Origin: Candidatus Ventricola intestinavium
Lineage (GTDB): Bacteria; Bacillota; Clostridia; Christensenellales; Aristaeellaceae
Assembly: GCA_018715105.1 (NCBI GenBank)
Contig: DVMG01000277.1
Coordinates: 1 to 7,954, forward strand
DNA: 7,954 nucleotides
Direction: 5' to 3'
Made by a program: the position numbers and the translations under genes. Each line of letters starts with the position of its first letter. Position 1 is the first letter of the stretch. Shown here in pieces: positions 1 through 5,228 of the stretch. The notes under the pieces are model-generated. The model searched no databases. It was not told the DNA's origin and saw nothing but the letters and a program-made list of their open reading frames with translations.

Positions 1-30
1 GCCTCCGCCGGCAAAGCCGGCGGATTTTTT
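1..30 (+). terminator. Rho-independent terminator, plus strand (alternative: SD-hiding hairpin on minus strand)
   Basis: A perfect 9-bp GC-rich stem (arms 4-12 and 16-24) with an AAA loop is followed directly by T6 at 25-30. On the plus strand this is a textbook intrinsic terminator for a gene ending left of the window. Read on the minus strand, the same hairpin has GGAGG at positions 6-2, partly within its 3' arm. It could therefore mask the ribosome binding site of a gene controlled by the riboswitch to its right. The shape favours the terminator reading; the context favours the second. Confidence 0.7.
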
Positions 31-68
31 AAAAAAGCGGCGCCCGAAGAATGGACTCCGGGCGCCGC
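31..68 (-). terminator. Intrinsic terminator of the FMN riboswitch expression platform
   Basis: On the minus strand a perfect 10-bp stem (arms 68-59 and 46-37, GCGGCGCCCG with its complement) and a 12-nt loop are followed by T6 at 36-31. It lies 22 nt downstream of the RFN aptamer, the usual place for an FMN-controlled transcription terminator. The loop bases 55-49 (TCCATTC) can pair with the conserved aptamer segment GGATGGG at 104-98, with two G-U pairs. That is one possible antiterminator contact, but this is inference. It may also stop readthrough from the GTPase operon upstream, which has no clear terminator of its own. Confidence 0.88.
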
Positions 69-87
69 AAAGGAAAAACTGCCGTAA

Positions 88-206
88 GCCGTCTTCTCCC
101 ATCCAGACTTTACTGTCGGTTCCGGAATCACACCGGATCACAGGCAGACGCGCTGCATGTCGCGGACTTGACCGCCGGTCGGGAATTTCACCCAGCCCCG
201 AAGACT
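88..206 (-). ncRNA. FMN riboswitch aptamer (RFN element)
   Basis: The minus strand carries the hallmark RFN blocks in order. The closing stem P1 pairs GTCTTC (205-200) with GAAGAC (96-91). Between them are TTCGGGGC, GGGTGAAATTCCCGACCGGC, a GTCCGCGAC segment, GGTGTGATTCCGGAACCGAC, AGTAAAGTCTGGATGGGAG, and the P1 3' strand. The element is compact and complete, at about 115 nt. In this family FMN binding stabilises P1 and turns off riboflavin synthesis or uptake genes, usually through a downstream terminator such as the one at 31-68. The expected target (a rib operon or a ribU-type transporter) would start left of the window, so it is not seen. Confidence 0.96.
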
Positions 207-251
207 CTTGTTGAATCGGTTAGGCCGTGCTCAGCACGCGCCCATGCCGAC

Positions 252-280
252 AGTATAGCATAAAAATGCATGGATGAAAA
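252..280 (-). promoter_or_regulatory. Promoter of the FMN riboswitch transcript
   Basis: On the minus strand the -35 TTTTCA (280-275) and -10 TATACT (257-252) are separated by exactly 17 bp. The -10 is preceded by TG plus one base, an extended -10. It sits immediately after the stop codon of the upstream GTPase gene. Transcription would start near 245, leaving about 40 nt before the aptamer. A small palindrome at 226-238 (CGTGCTCAGCACG) lies in that leader. This shows the riboswitch has its own start site and does not depend on GTPase operon readthrough. Confidence 0.75.
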
Positions 281-284
281 GGGC

Positions 285-1229
285 TTATGCGTTAAATGTG
301 ACGACCTCTTCCTCCGGCGGCTCACAGGGCTCAAGCGCCGTGACATAGAGCACCGGCCCCACGCCCCGATACTGCCGCCGCTCCTGCGCCCGTACCAGCG
401 CGGTGACCCACTGCCATGTTTTGGGTTTGGGGATCGGCAGGCCGTTGGCCTTGGCGATAAAGCCCACAAAGCGGATATCCTCCGCACAGCAGACCATGCC
501 CATGCGGCCGGGAACGTATTCGTCGCTTTCGATGTTGCGTCCCTTGTAAATGTAACCCTTAAAGCGCACAGCCTTCCCATCGTAGTTTTCCGGGTTTTCA
601 GAGGCATCGAGGTAGAAGATGCCAAAGTGCTGATCTTCAATCTGGATGACGGGGGCGTCCATGTCATAAGGCGGGGGCATGCCCGCGCCGTAATCCTCGC
701 TGGTGCCATCCTCATTTTCAAAATACAGCGCGGCCTGCGGGTTCATGCTGCGCACATTGCGGTCGCGGATGAGCTGGCGGGTCTCTTCCGTCGCCCGGTT
801 GAAGACCACCATGTCCGCGTCGGTGATGTGCTGCAGCATCCGCTGACCCATGTTCTTGGCGTACAGGTCAAATGTCTGCGCGTTGACCGTGGTGATGATC
901 TGGTAAACCTCCAGCACCTTGGGCGTACGCTCCAGCGCCGCATCCAGATCCCACATGCCGTTCATCTCCACGATCACACGATCCGGGTGATGCTTGCGCA
1001 CAAAGGCGCGCAGGGTGTCGGCGTTGTATTCCTCCTCATCCTCCACGCACTCCACGACGCTGTGCGTTTTTTTGAGCATGGCGGGTTCAAACTCTTCCAT
1101 CCCCTCCTCGCACTGAACGATGAGCGTATGCTCGTCGCGGGTGAAGCCGGGATCCTGCAAAACGCTGGCGATGAAGGATGTCTTGCCGCTCTCAAGAAAG
1201 CCTGCGAACAGATAAACCGGGATAGCCAT
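285..1229 (-). CDS. CobW/COG0523-type G3E GTPase with a C-terminal YcgQ (TIGR03943/DUF1980)-like segment
   Basis: A 314-residue protein. The start at 1229 is chosen because GGAGGG lies just upstream, and the protein then opens directly with the first beta strand and P-loop. The Walker A is GFLESGKT (10-17), and a strand VIVEMNG at 85-91 follows as in G3E GTPases. The usual NKxD motif is degenerate (FNRAT, 143-147), and the CxCC metal motif of classic COG0523 proteins is absent. The last 120 residues contain a beta-rich stretch RFKGYIYKG (222-230) and YVPGRMGMVCCAEDIRFVGF (238-257). I recognise these as resembling the C-terminus of YcgQ/TIGR03943 proteins, partners of YcgR-type permeases. The gene starts 13 nt after the stop of the His-rich GTPase gene, so the two are surely cotranscribed. 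GTPase fold is well supported; the tail assignment is from memory of the family pattern. Function is inferred as metal or cofactor handling, substrate unknown. Confidence 0.9.
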   Translation of the reverse strand: MAIPVYLFAGFLESGKTSFIASVLQDPGFTRDEHTLIVQCEEGMEEFEPAMLKKTHSVVECVEDEEEYNADTLRAFVRKHHPDRVIVEMNGMWDLDAALERTPKVLEVYQIITTVNAQTFDLYAKNMGQRMLQHITDADMVVFNRATEETRQLIRDRNVRSMNPQAALYFENEDGTSEDYGAGMPPPYDMDAPVIQIEDQHFGIFYLDASENPENYDGKAVRFKGYIYKGRNIESDEYVPGRMGMVCCAEDIRFVGFIAKANGLPIPKPKTWQWVTALVRAQERRQYRGVGPVLYVTALEPCEPPEEEVVTFNA

Positions 1230-1242
1230 GTTCTCCCTCCGA

Positions 1243-2358
1243 TCAGGCAACATCAAAGAGCTTGGAAAGCTCCGTTTCGCTCAGTTTGGAGCCGATCACG
1301 CAAAGGCGTCCTGTGAAATCCGCCGGGCCCCTGCGCACATCCTGCTCACCGGGCGTGTAATCAAAATGCAGCCAGCCGCCGTCCCGGCAGGGCACAATGC
1401 CCTTCGCGCGCAGAACCAGGCCAAAGCGCTCCTCTTCCAGCCTGGCCAGCATGCCGGCAAGCTCCTGCTCGCCAAAGGCGCGCACGGTTTCCACCCCCCA
1501 GGAGGTGAACACCTCGTCGGCGTCGTGGCCGTGGTGGTGGTGGCCGCAGCTGCACGCGCCGTGCCCGTCCTCGTGGTCATGGTCGTGGTGGCCGCAGCTG
1601 CACGCGCCGTGCCCGTCTTCGTGATGCTCGTGATCATGCTCATGGCCGTGATCGTGCTCATGGTCGTGATGCTCCTGGTGGTCGTGCTCATGAGGATGAT
1701 GCGCATGCGCTTCCTCGCGTTGCGCCATGACGGCGGCAAGCATCTCTTCGGCCAGGCTGTGATCCTTCTGCATGGCGGAAAGGATCTGTTCGCCGGTCAG
1801 TTCCTCCCAGGGGGTGGTGATGATGCGGGCCTTGGCGTTATGCTCCCGAAGCAGGGCGACAACGGCCTCCAGCTTCTCCTGGGTCAGCTTCTGCGTGCGG
1901 GAGAGCAGGATGGTGCCCGCATACTCAATCTGATTGAGGAAAAACTCGCCGAAATTCTTGACGTACATGCGGCACTTCGTCGCATCCGCCACCGTCACGA
2001 AGCTGCCCATGGAGGCTTCGGGGAGATCCTTTTCCACGCCCTCCACCGCACGGATGACATCGGAGAGCTTTCCCACGCCGCTTGGCTCGATCAGGATCCG
2101 GTCGGGATGATAGGTGTCGATCACCTGGCGCAGCGCTTTGCCGAAATCCCCCACCAGCGAGCAGCAGATGCAGCCTGAATTCATTTCCGTCACCTGAATG
2201 CCGGCTTCCTTCATGAAACCGCCGTCGATGCCGATCTCCCCGAACTCATTTTCAATGAGAACGACCTTTTCGCCGCCGAGCGCTTCCTTGAGCAGCTTTT
2301 TGATGAGCGTGGTCTTCCCAGCGCCGAGAAAACCGGAAAAAATATCAATCTTTGTCAT
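1243..2358 (-). CDS. COG0523 (CobW/P47K) GTPase with CxCC motif and His-rich metal-binding insert
   Basis: A 371-residue protein. The start at 2358 has AAGGAG at good spacing and places the P-loop near the N-terminus. The Walker A is GFLGAGKT (9-16). The COG0523 hallmark SGCICCS is at 61-67 (C63, C65, C66), and the Walker B-like strand ILIEPSGV is at 88-95. The NKxD position reads SRTQ (153-156), so guanine recognition is non-standard. Residues 218-279 form an insert dominated by His, Asp and Glu. It includes two copies of EDGHGACSCGHH (247-258 and 263-274). A C-terminal CobW_C-like domain follows, from about 282. The family comprises GTP-dependent metallochaperones or metal-insertion proteins for zinc, cobalt or iron enzymes. 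Here the CxCC and His-rich loop strongly suggest transition-metal binding in the cytoplasm, with zinc, cobalt and nickel all possible. It is the first gene of a two-gene operon with its own promoter. Confidence 0.95.
   Translation of the reverse strand: MTKIDIFSGFLGAGKTTLIKKLLKEALGGEKVVLIENEFGEIGIDGGFMKEAGIQVTEMNSGCICCSLVGDFGKALRQVIDTYHPDRILIEPSGVGKLSDVIRAVEGVEKDLPEASMGSFVTVADATKCRMYVKNFGEFFLNQIEYAGTILLSRTQKLTQEKLEAVVALLREHNAKARIITTPWEELTGEQILSAMQKDHSLAEEMLAAVMAQREEAHAHHPHEHDHQEHHDHEHDHGHEHDHEHHEDGHGACSCGHHDHDHEDGHGACSCGHHHHGHDADEVFTSWGVETVRAFGEQELAGMLARLEEERFGLVLRAKGIVPCRDGGWLHFDYTPGEQDVRRGPADFTGRLCVIGSKLSETELSKLFDVA
1538..1624. repeat. 48-bp-period tandem repeat inside the His-rich insert
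   Basis: Positions 1538-1570 and 1586-1618 are an exact 33-bp direct repeat offset by 48 bp. The match continues for a few more bases after one mismatch (1571 against 1619). In the protein it yields two 16-residue units sharing EDGHGACSCGHH. The third-position agreement shows a recent in-frame duplication, not convergence of His-rich codons. Confidence 0.9.
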
Positions 2359-2390
2359 ATTCGTTTCTCTCCTTAGGGGTCCATAAAACA

Positions 2391-2421
2391 AACCAGCCGG
2401 AACACAGGATTCCGACTGGTT
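2391..2421 (-). promoter_or_regulatory. 31-bp inverted repeat at the GTPase operon start (operator, or RNA hairpin)
   Basis: Arms 2391-2402 and 2410-2421 are 12 bp each with a single mismatch, which becomes a G-U pair in the minus-strand RNA. The spacer is 7 nt. The repeat starts at the base directly after the -10 box, so the expected transcription start (about 2415) falls inside one arm. That favours a repressor operator over a leader hairpin. The alternative is the terminator of the malic enzyme transcript, because the minus-strand stem is followed by TGTTTTAT. It does not resemble the Zur box as I know it. Confidence 0.6.
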
Positions 2422-2450
2422 ATTGTACACCGTTTACACAGAAAAAACAA
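2422..2450 (-). promoter_or_regulatory. Promoter of the two-GTPase operon
   Basis: On the minus strand the -35 is TTGTTT (2450-2445) and the -10 is TACAAT (2427-2422), with a 17-bp spacer. The -10 matches the sigma-A consensus at 5 of 6 positions. The -35 keeps only the TTG, so activity may be modest or activator-dependent. The start codon is about 55 nt downstream of the predicted transcription start. Confidence 0.65.
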
Positions 2451-2506
2451 GGATTTTCCTCAAATTCGCAGGGTCCGCGCGCAGAAAGAGAATTCCCCGC
2501 CTTTCA

Positions 2507-2575
2507 GGATCCGCCATGCGGCGGCGGCATAGCGGCGATGCCGCGGTGGCACAGGCAGCGTTCTGGCGTGGATCC
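2507..2575 (-). other. Potential structured 3' UTR of the malic enzyme mRNA
   Basis: In the gap between the malic enzyme stop and the GTPase promoter, GGATCCGCC (2507-2515) can pair with GGCGTGGATCC (2565-2575), with a 2-nt bulge. Between them a second stem pairs 2524-2530 with 2538-2544 (GCGGCAT with ATGCCGC). No T tract follows, so it is not an evident terminator. It may be a stabilising 3' structure or chance in GC-rich DNA. Confidence 0.25.
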
Positions 2576-2606
2576 GGCTCAAGCCGTTTGCCCTCCGCCC
2601 CTGGGT

Positions 2607-3779
2607 TTATAACCTGGCCACACCACTCTCGCGGGCCGCCTGTGCCACCGCGCGCGCCACCGCCCTGCCCACGCGCCTGTCAAATGCCCGGGGGATGATG
2701 TAATCCGCCGTCAGTTCCCTGTCGGATACCAGGCCCGCAATGGCATGGCTGGCCGCCATCTTCATCGCCTCGTTGATGTCGCGGGCGCGGCAGTCAAGCG
2801 CGCCGCGGAAAATGCCGGGGAACGCCAGCACGTTATTGATCTGGTTCTTGTAATCGCTGCGTCCGCTGCCCACGACGACTGCCCCCGCGGCGAGGGCCTC
2901 GTCCGGATGGATTTCCGGCACGGGGTTGGCCATCGGGAACACGCAGGCGCCCGCATTCATGCTGGCAACCATCTCCCGGGTCACGACGCCCGGCGCGCTC
3001 ACGCCGATAAAGACATCCGCCCCGCGCATCGCATCGGCCAGCGTGCCGGTGAGACGACGCGGATTGGTGAGGCGGCTCATCGCCGCATGGGCTTCATTCA
3101 GCCCCGGCATACCCTCGCAGAGGATGCCGAAGCGATCCACGAGAATCAGATCCTGCACGCCGAGATTCAGAAGATGCCGGGCGATGGCCACCCCCGCGCT
3201 TCCGGCGCCGTTGATGACCACGCGCACCTGATCCATCTGCTTGCCCACCACCTTGAGGGCATTGATGAGCGCCGCCGCCACCACGACGGCCGTGCCGTGC
3301 TGATCGTCATGGAAGACCGGGATGTCGCACAGCTCTTTAAGCCTGCGCTCCACCTCAAAGCAGCGCGGCGCGGCGATGTCTTCCAGATTGATGCCGCCGA
3401 AACTGCCGGAGATCAGATAGATCGTGCGCACCAGTTCGTCCACATCCTGCGTGCGGATGCACAGGGGGAACGCGTCCACATCCGCAAACTCCTTAAAGAG
3501 CACGCACTTGCCTTCCATGACCGGCATGCCCGCCTCCGGCCCGATATCGCCAAGGCCCAAAATGGCTGAACCATCCGTAATCACCGCGACCATGTTCGCC
3601 CGGCGGGTGAGTGCAAAGCTCTTTTCATAGTCCGCCTGAATCGCCAGGCAGGGCTCCGCCACTCCAGGCGTATAGGCCAGGGAAAGCTCCAGGCTGTTTG
3701 TCACATGCGTGCGCGGGGCAATTTCCAGCTTGCCCTTCCACTCATAGTGCTTTTTCAGTGCCTCCTGCTTGATATCCAT
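2607..3779 (-). CDS. Malic enzyme (malate dehydrogenase, oxaloacetate-decarboxylating), short bacterial form
   Basis: A 390-residue cytosolic enzyme converting malate to pyruvate and CO2 with reduction of NAD(P). The start at 3779 follows AAGGAG at ideal spacing, and MDIKQEALKKHYEWKGKLEI is a typical family N-terminus. The N-terminal malic domain shows SLAYTPGVAEPC (33-44), with the catalytic-type Tyr at 36. It also shows ITDGSAILGLGDIGPEAG (67-84), MEGKCVLFK (88-96) and DVDAFPLCI (100-108). LEDIAAPRCFEVE (132-144) and FHDDQHGTA (156-164) supply the metal-binding acidic residues. The NAD-binding domain has GAGSAGVA (191-198), with Asp215 at the end of the next strand, then FPMANPVPE (281-289) and the conserved SDYKNQINNVLAFPG (308-322). 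Asp215 hints at NAD, but this does not fix cofactor choice in the family. Length is normal for the roughly 390-410 aa class. It is a monocistronic gene between its own promoter and the GTPase operon. Confidence 0.97.
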   Translation of the reverse strand: MDIKQEALKKHYEWKGKLEIAPRTHVTNSLELSLAYTPGVAEPCLAIQADYEKSFALTRRANMVAVITDGSAILGLGDIGPEAGMPVMEGKCVLFKEFADVDAFPLCIRTQDVDELVRTIYLISGSFGGINLEDIAAPRCFEVERRLKELCDIPVFHDDQHGTAVVVAAALINALKVVGKQMDQVRVVINGAGSAGVAIARHLLNLGVQDLILVDRFGILCEGMPGLNEAHAAMSRLTNPRRLTGTLADAMRGADVFIGVSAPGVVTREMVASMNAGACVFPMANPVPEIHPDEALAAGAVVVGSGRSDYKNQINNVLAFPGIFRGALDCRARDINEAMKMAASHAIAGLVSDRELTADYIIPRAFDRRVGRAVARAVAQAARESGVARL

Positions 3780-3849
3780 ATGCTTTTCTCCTTTTGCGCC
3801 GTCCGGCCGCCTGATTGTGCGGTCCGGCGTGCCGCGTGTTTCTACGCCT

Positions 3850-3878
3850 ATGATACGCGAATCCGCCGCAAATTGCAA
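3850..3878 (-). promoter_or_regulatory. Promoter of the malic enzyme gene
   Basis: On the minus strand the -35 TTGCAA (3878-3873) and -10 TATCAT (3855-3850) are 17 bp apart, matching the sigma-A consensus at 4 of 6 and 5 of 6 positions. The 5' UTR would be about 65 nt. A CCCAGG/CCTGGG inverted repeat (3882-3887 and 3901-3906) sits just upstream of the -35. It could be a regulator site, though it is short and G/C only. Confidence 0.7.
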
Positions 3879-3976
3879 TCCCCCAGGCAGGGAAAGCTCC
3901 CCTGGGCGCAGAACATAGACACAGCATCGGTTCGGCGTGCGCCTTTCTCCTCGCCGCCGCACAGGAGGTTTTGATC

Positions 3977-4219
3977 ATGTTTATCAGCAGGCAGCGGGTT
4001 TTGGCCGCTCTTTTACACGCATCACAGGCGGGCATCCTCTCTCCAGACGGCCCGACCTCCCTGTTTCTTGTGCCCAAAAAGGGAAAGGACGCGCCCTTTG
4101 CGCATCCTGTTCAGCTGAGCGTTGCGGTTTGCGGCGATACGGTCACCGTGCGCACAAGCCGTCTTCCCTTTGTCCGCCCCATGGTCTTCACCATGGAAGA
4201 GATTTTGAAAAGCGGCTGA
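3977..4219 (+). CDS. Small protein of unknown function, 80 aa
   Basis: This is the only plus-strand gene that I support. A perfect AGGAGG (3963-3968) lies 8 nt before the ATG at 3977. A TTG two codons earlier is possible but too close to the SD. I do not recognise the family. The N-terminal half is helical-looking and amphipathic (SRQRVLAALLHASQAG, residues 4-19). A short Lys-rich turn VPKKGKD (33-39) follows, and then a beta-like part with alternating hydrophobics (QLSVAVCGDTVTVRTSR, 47-63). It ends FTMEEILKSG. There is no signal peptide or membrane segment, and one Cys (53). It is divergent from the malic enzyme gene and convergent with the membrane-protein gene, 29 nt from the latter's stop. 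No clear promoter was found in the 197-bp gap. The SD strength and coding-like codon choice make it a likely real gene. Confidence 0.72.
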   Translation: MFISRQRVLAALLHASQAGILSPDGPTSLFLVPKKGKDAPFAHPVQLSVAVCGDTVTVRTSRLPFVRPMVFTMEEILKSG

Positions 4220-4246
4220 CCCTCACGCATGCAGATGATCCGCCGC
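4207..4246 (-). terminator. Weak candidate terminator of the argS-DUF815 cluster
   Basis: On the minus strand GCGGCGGATC (4246-4237) pairs with GGTCAGCCGC (4221-4212), a 10-position stem with one mismatch and one G-U. TTTTC (4211-4207) follows. The T tract is short and the loop is long (15 nt), so strength is doubtful. The 3' arm overlaps the stop codon of the convergent small gene. Confidence 0.4.
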
Positions 4247-4248
4247 CC

Positions 4249-4818
4249 CTATTCCAGATATGCCGAGGCGCCCAGCGCATAGAGGGCCTGCTCGTTTGCA
4301 TCCGCCTCAATCATGTAAACAAAATCGCCGTCCCGCGCGGACAGCATGCCGCGCTGGCCCGAAAGGGCATATACGGCGTCCAGCCCGCTCACGACAAAGC
4401 CCGTGATCAGCTGGGCCCGCCAGTTTTCAGCGGAAAGCCGCTCCAGATAGGCGGCCGGCGTCGCGCTGACGGCCAGCGCCTGAGAGCCGTCCGCCAGCGT
4501 GTATGTGCGCGTGATCACCCGGCAAAGCGCGCCACCCATGTCCACATCCTGCGCCTGCTGGGAAACAAGGGTGCCGCTGCCCAGGGCCAGAAGCCCGCCG
4601 GGAAACAGCCCGCCGATCTCGCCGTCCGCCCCTTGCGCAAGCGGCGCCGGTGTGGCCAGCGCGCGTGCCGGCGTGCCGGCATCCTCTTCCTCTCCCGCAA
4701 GCTGGTAAACCATGGTGGCATAAAAGACGGCGCCCATCAAAAGCGCGCACATCAAGCCAAGAGCCGCCGTCATCAGCCGCCCGATCCATTCCTTCCGCTT
4801 CTTTCCGCTGCCGCTCAT
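4249..4818 (-). CDS. Single-pass membrane-anchored protein of unknown function
   Basis: A 189-residue protein if started at 4818, where GGGAGG lies 4 nt upstream. An alternative ATG at 4842 adds eight Gly/Ser-rich residues but has no SD. A Lys/Arg-rich N-terminus (KKRKEW, 6-11) precedes one strongly hydrophobic segment (about 16-38, TAALGLMCALLMGAVFYATMVYQ). This suggests a signal anchor with the rest outside the cytoplasm. Next comes an acidic, then Ala/Pro/Gly-rich linker (42-80), followed by a compact alpha/beta-looking domain (about 85-189). That domain includes CRVITRTYTLADGSQALAVSATPAAYLERL and ends in YALGASAYLE. I do not recognise the family. It is the last gene of the leftward cluster, 33 nt after the TIGR04076 gene, so probably cotranscribed. 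There is a single Cys in the extracytoplasmic part (99) and no lipobox. Confidence 0.8.
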   Translation of the reverse strand: MSGSGKKRKEWIGRLMTAALGLMCALLMGAVFYATMVYQLAGEEEDAGTPARALATPAPLAQGADGEIGGLFPGGLLALGSGTLVSQQAQDVDMGGALCRVITRTYTLADGSQALAVSATPAAYLERLSAENWRAQLITGFVVSGLDAVYALSGQRGMLSARDGDFVYMIEADANEQALYALGASAYLE

Positions 4819-4851
4819 GCCGCCTCCCGGTCCGCTTCCCATGAAATGGCG

Positions 4852-5199
4852 TCAACGCTCAACCGGCGTGTAATCCAGGGTGGATTCCTCATCCGTCGCC
4901 TCCAGCTTGAAGATCACGGGGCGCAGGCCGTCGTTGCAGCTGCAGATCGCGACGCCCGGCGTTTTCACCCAGTCGCCGTAATAAAAAACGTCTTCTCCCG
5001 CGCCATGCGCCAAGGCAAAGGCGTATTGATAAATCGCCTTCCAGGCCTCGTCACACAGGCCCTGCGGCTTGGCATAGTCCGCATAAAAGACCTGCCCTTC
5101 GCGGAGCATGGGGCATTTTGTCAGGCCGGGCACGCCATATTGTGCGGCCAGCTCCTCGTCAAGCGTCGTTTTGAGCACGGTAATTTTGACCTTCTTCAC
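4852..5199 (-). CDS. TIGR04076 family protein
   Basis: A 115-residue soluble protein starting with GTG at 5199, preceded by AAGGAAGGA at suitable spacing. The opening MKKVKITVLKT, the middle ADYAKPQGLCDEAWKAIY and YYGDWVKTPGVAICSCNDGLRPVIFKLE (73-100) match the pattern I know for TIGR04076, a small family common in Clostridia. Its biochemical role is not established. Four cysteines (29, 49, 86, 88), including a CSC pair, suggest metal or redox chemistry; this is inference. The gene starts 29 nt after the DUF815 stop and lies in the same leftward cluster. Length is normal for the family. Confidence 0.88.
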   Translation of the reverse strand: MKKVKITVLKTTLDEELAAQYGVPGLTKCPMLREGQVFYADYAKPQGLCDEAWKAIYQYAFALAHGAGEDVFYYGDWVKTPGVAICSCNDGLRPVIFKLEATDEESTLDYTPVER

Positions 5200-5228
5200 A
5201 GGCGTTTCCTTCCTTTCGCGTTCGATCT

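Noticed and set aside
226..238. Small palindrome as the terminator of the GTPase operon
   Set aside because: The stem is only 6 bp, no T tract follows on the minus strand, and it lies downstream of the riboswitch promoter.
270..1316. Long plus-strand reading frame (348 codons)
   Set aside because: It is antisense to the second GTPase gene, which has clear motifs and an SD. The frame stays open because of GC-rich codon bias.
1531..1690. Possible simple-sequence or CRISPR-like repeat region
   Set aside because: The repeats are in-frame His/Asp codons of the GTPase insert. There are no spacers or palindromic repeat units.
1228..2178. Plus-strand reading frame (316 codons) with a Val/Ala/Met-rich, membrane-like stretch
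   Set aside because: The hydrophobic run is the antisense of His/Asp-rich codons in the metal-binding insert. The opposite strand has CxCC and P-loop motifs.
4819..4842. Upstream ATG at 4842 as the start of the membrane protein
   Set aside because: It has no SD, whereas the ATG at 4818 follows GGGAGG. It is kept only as an alternative.
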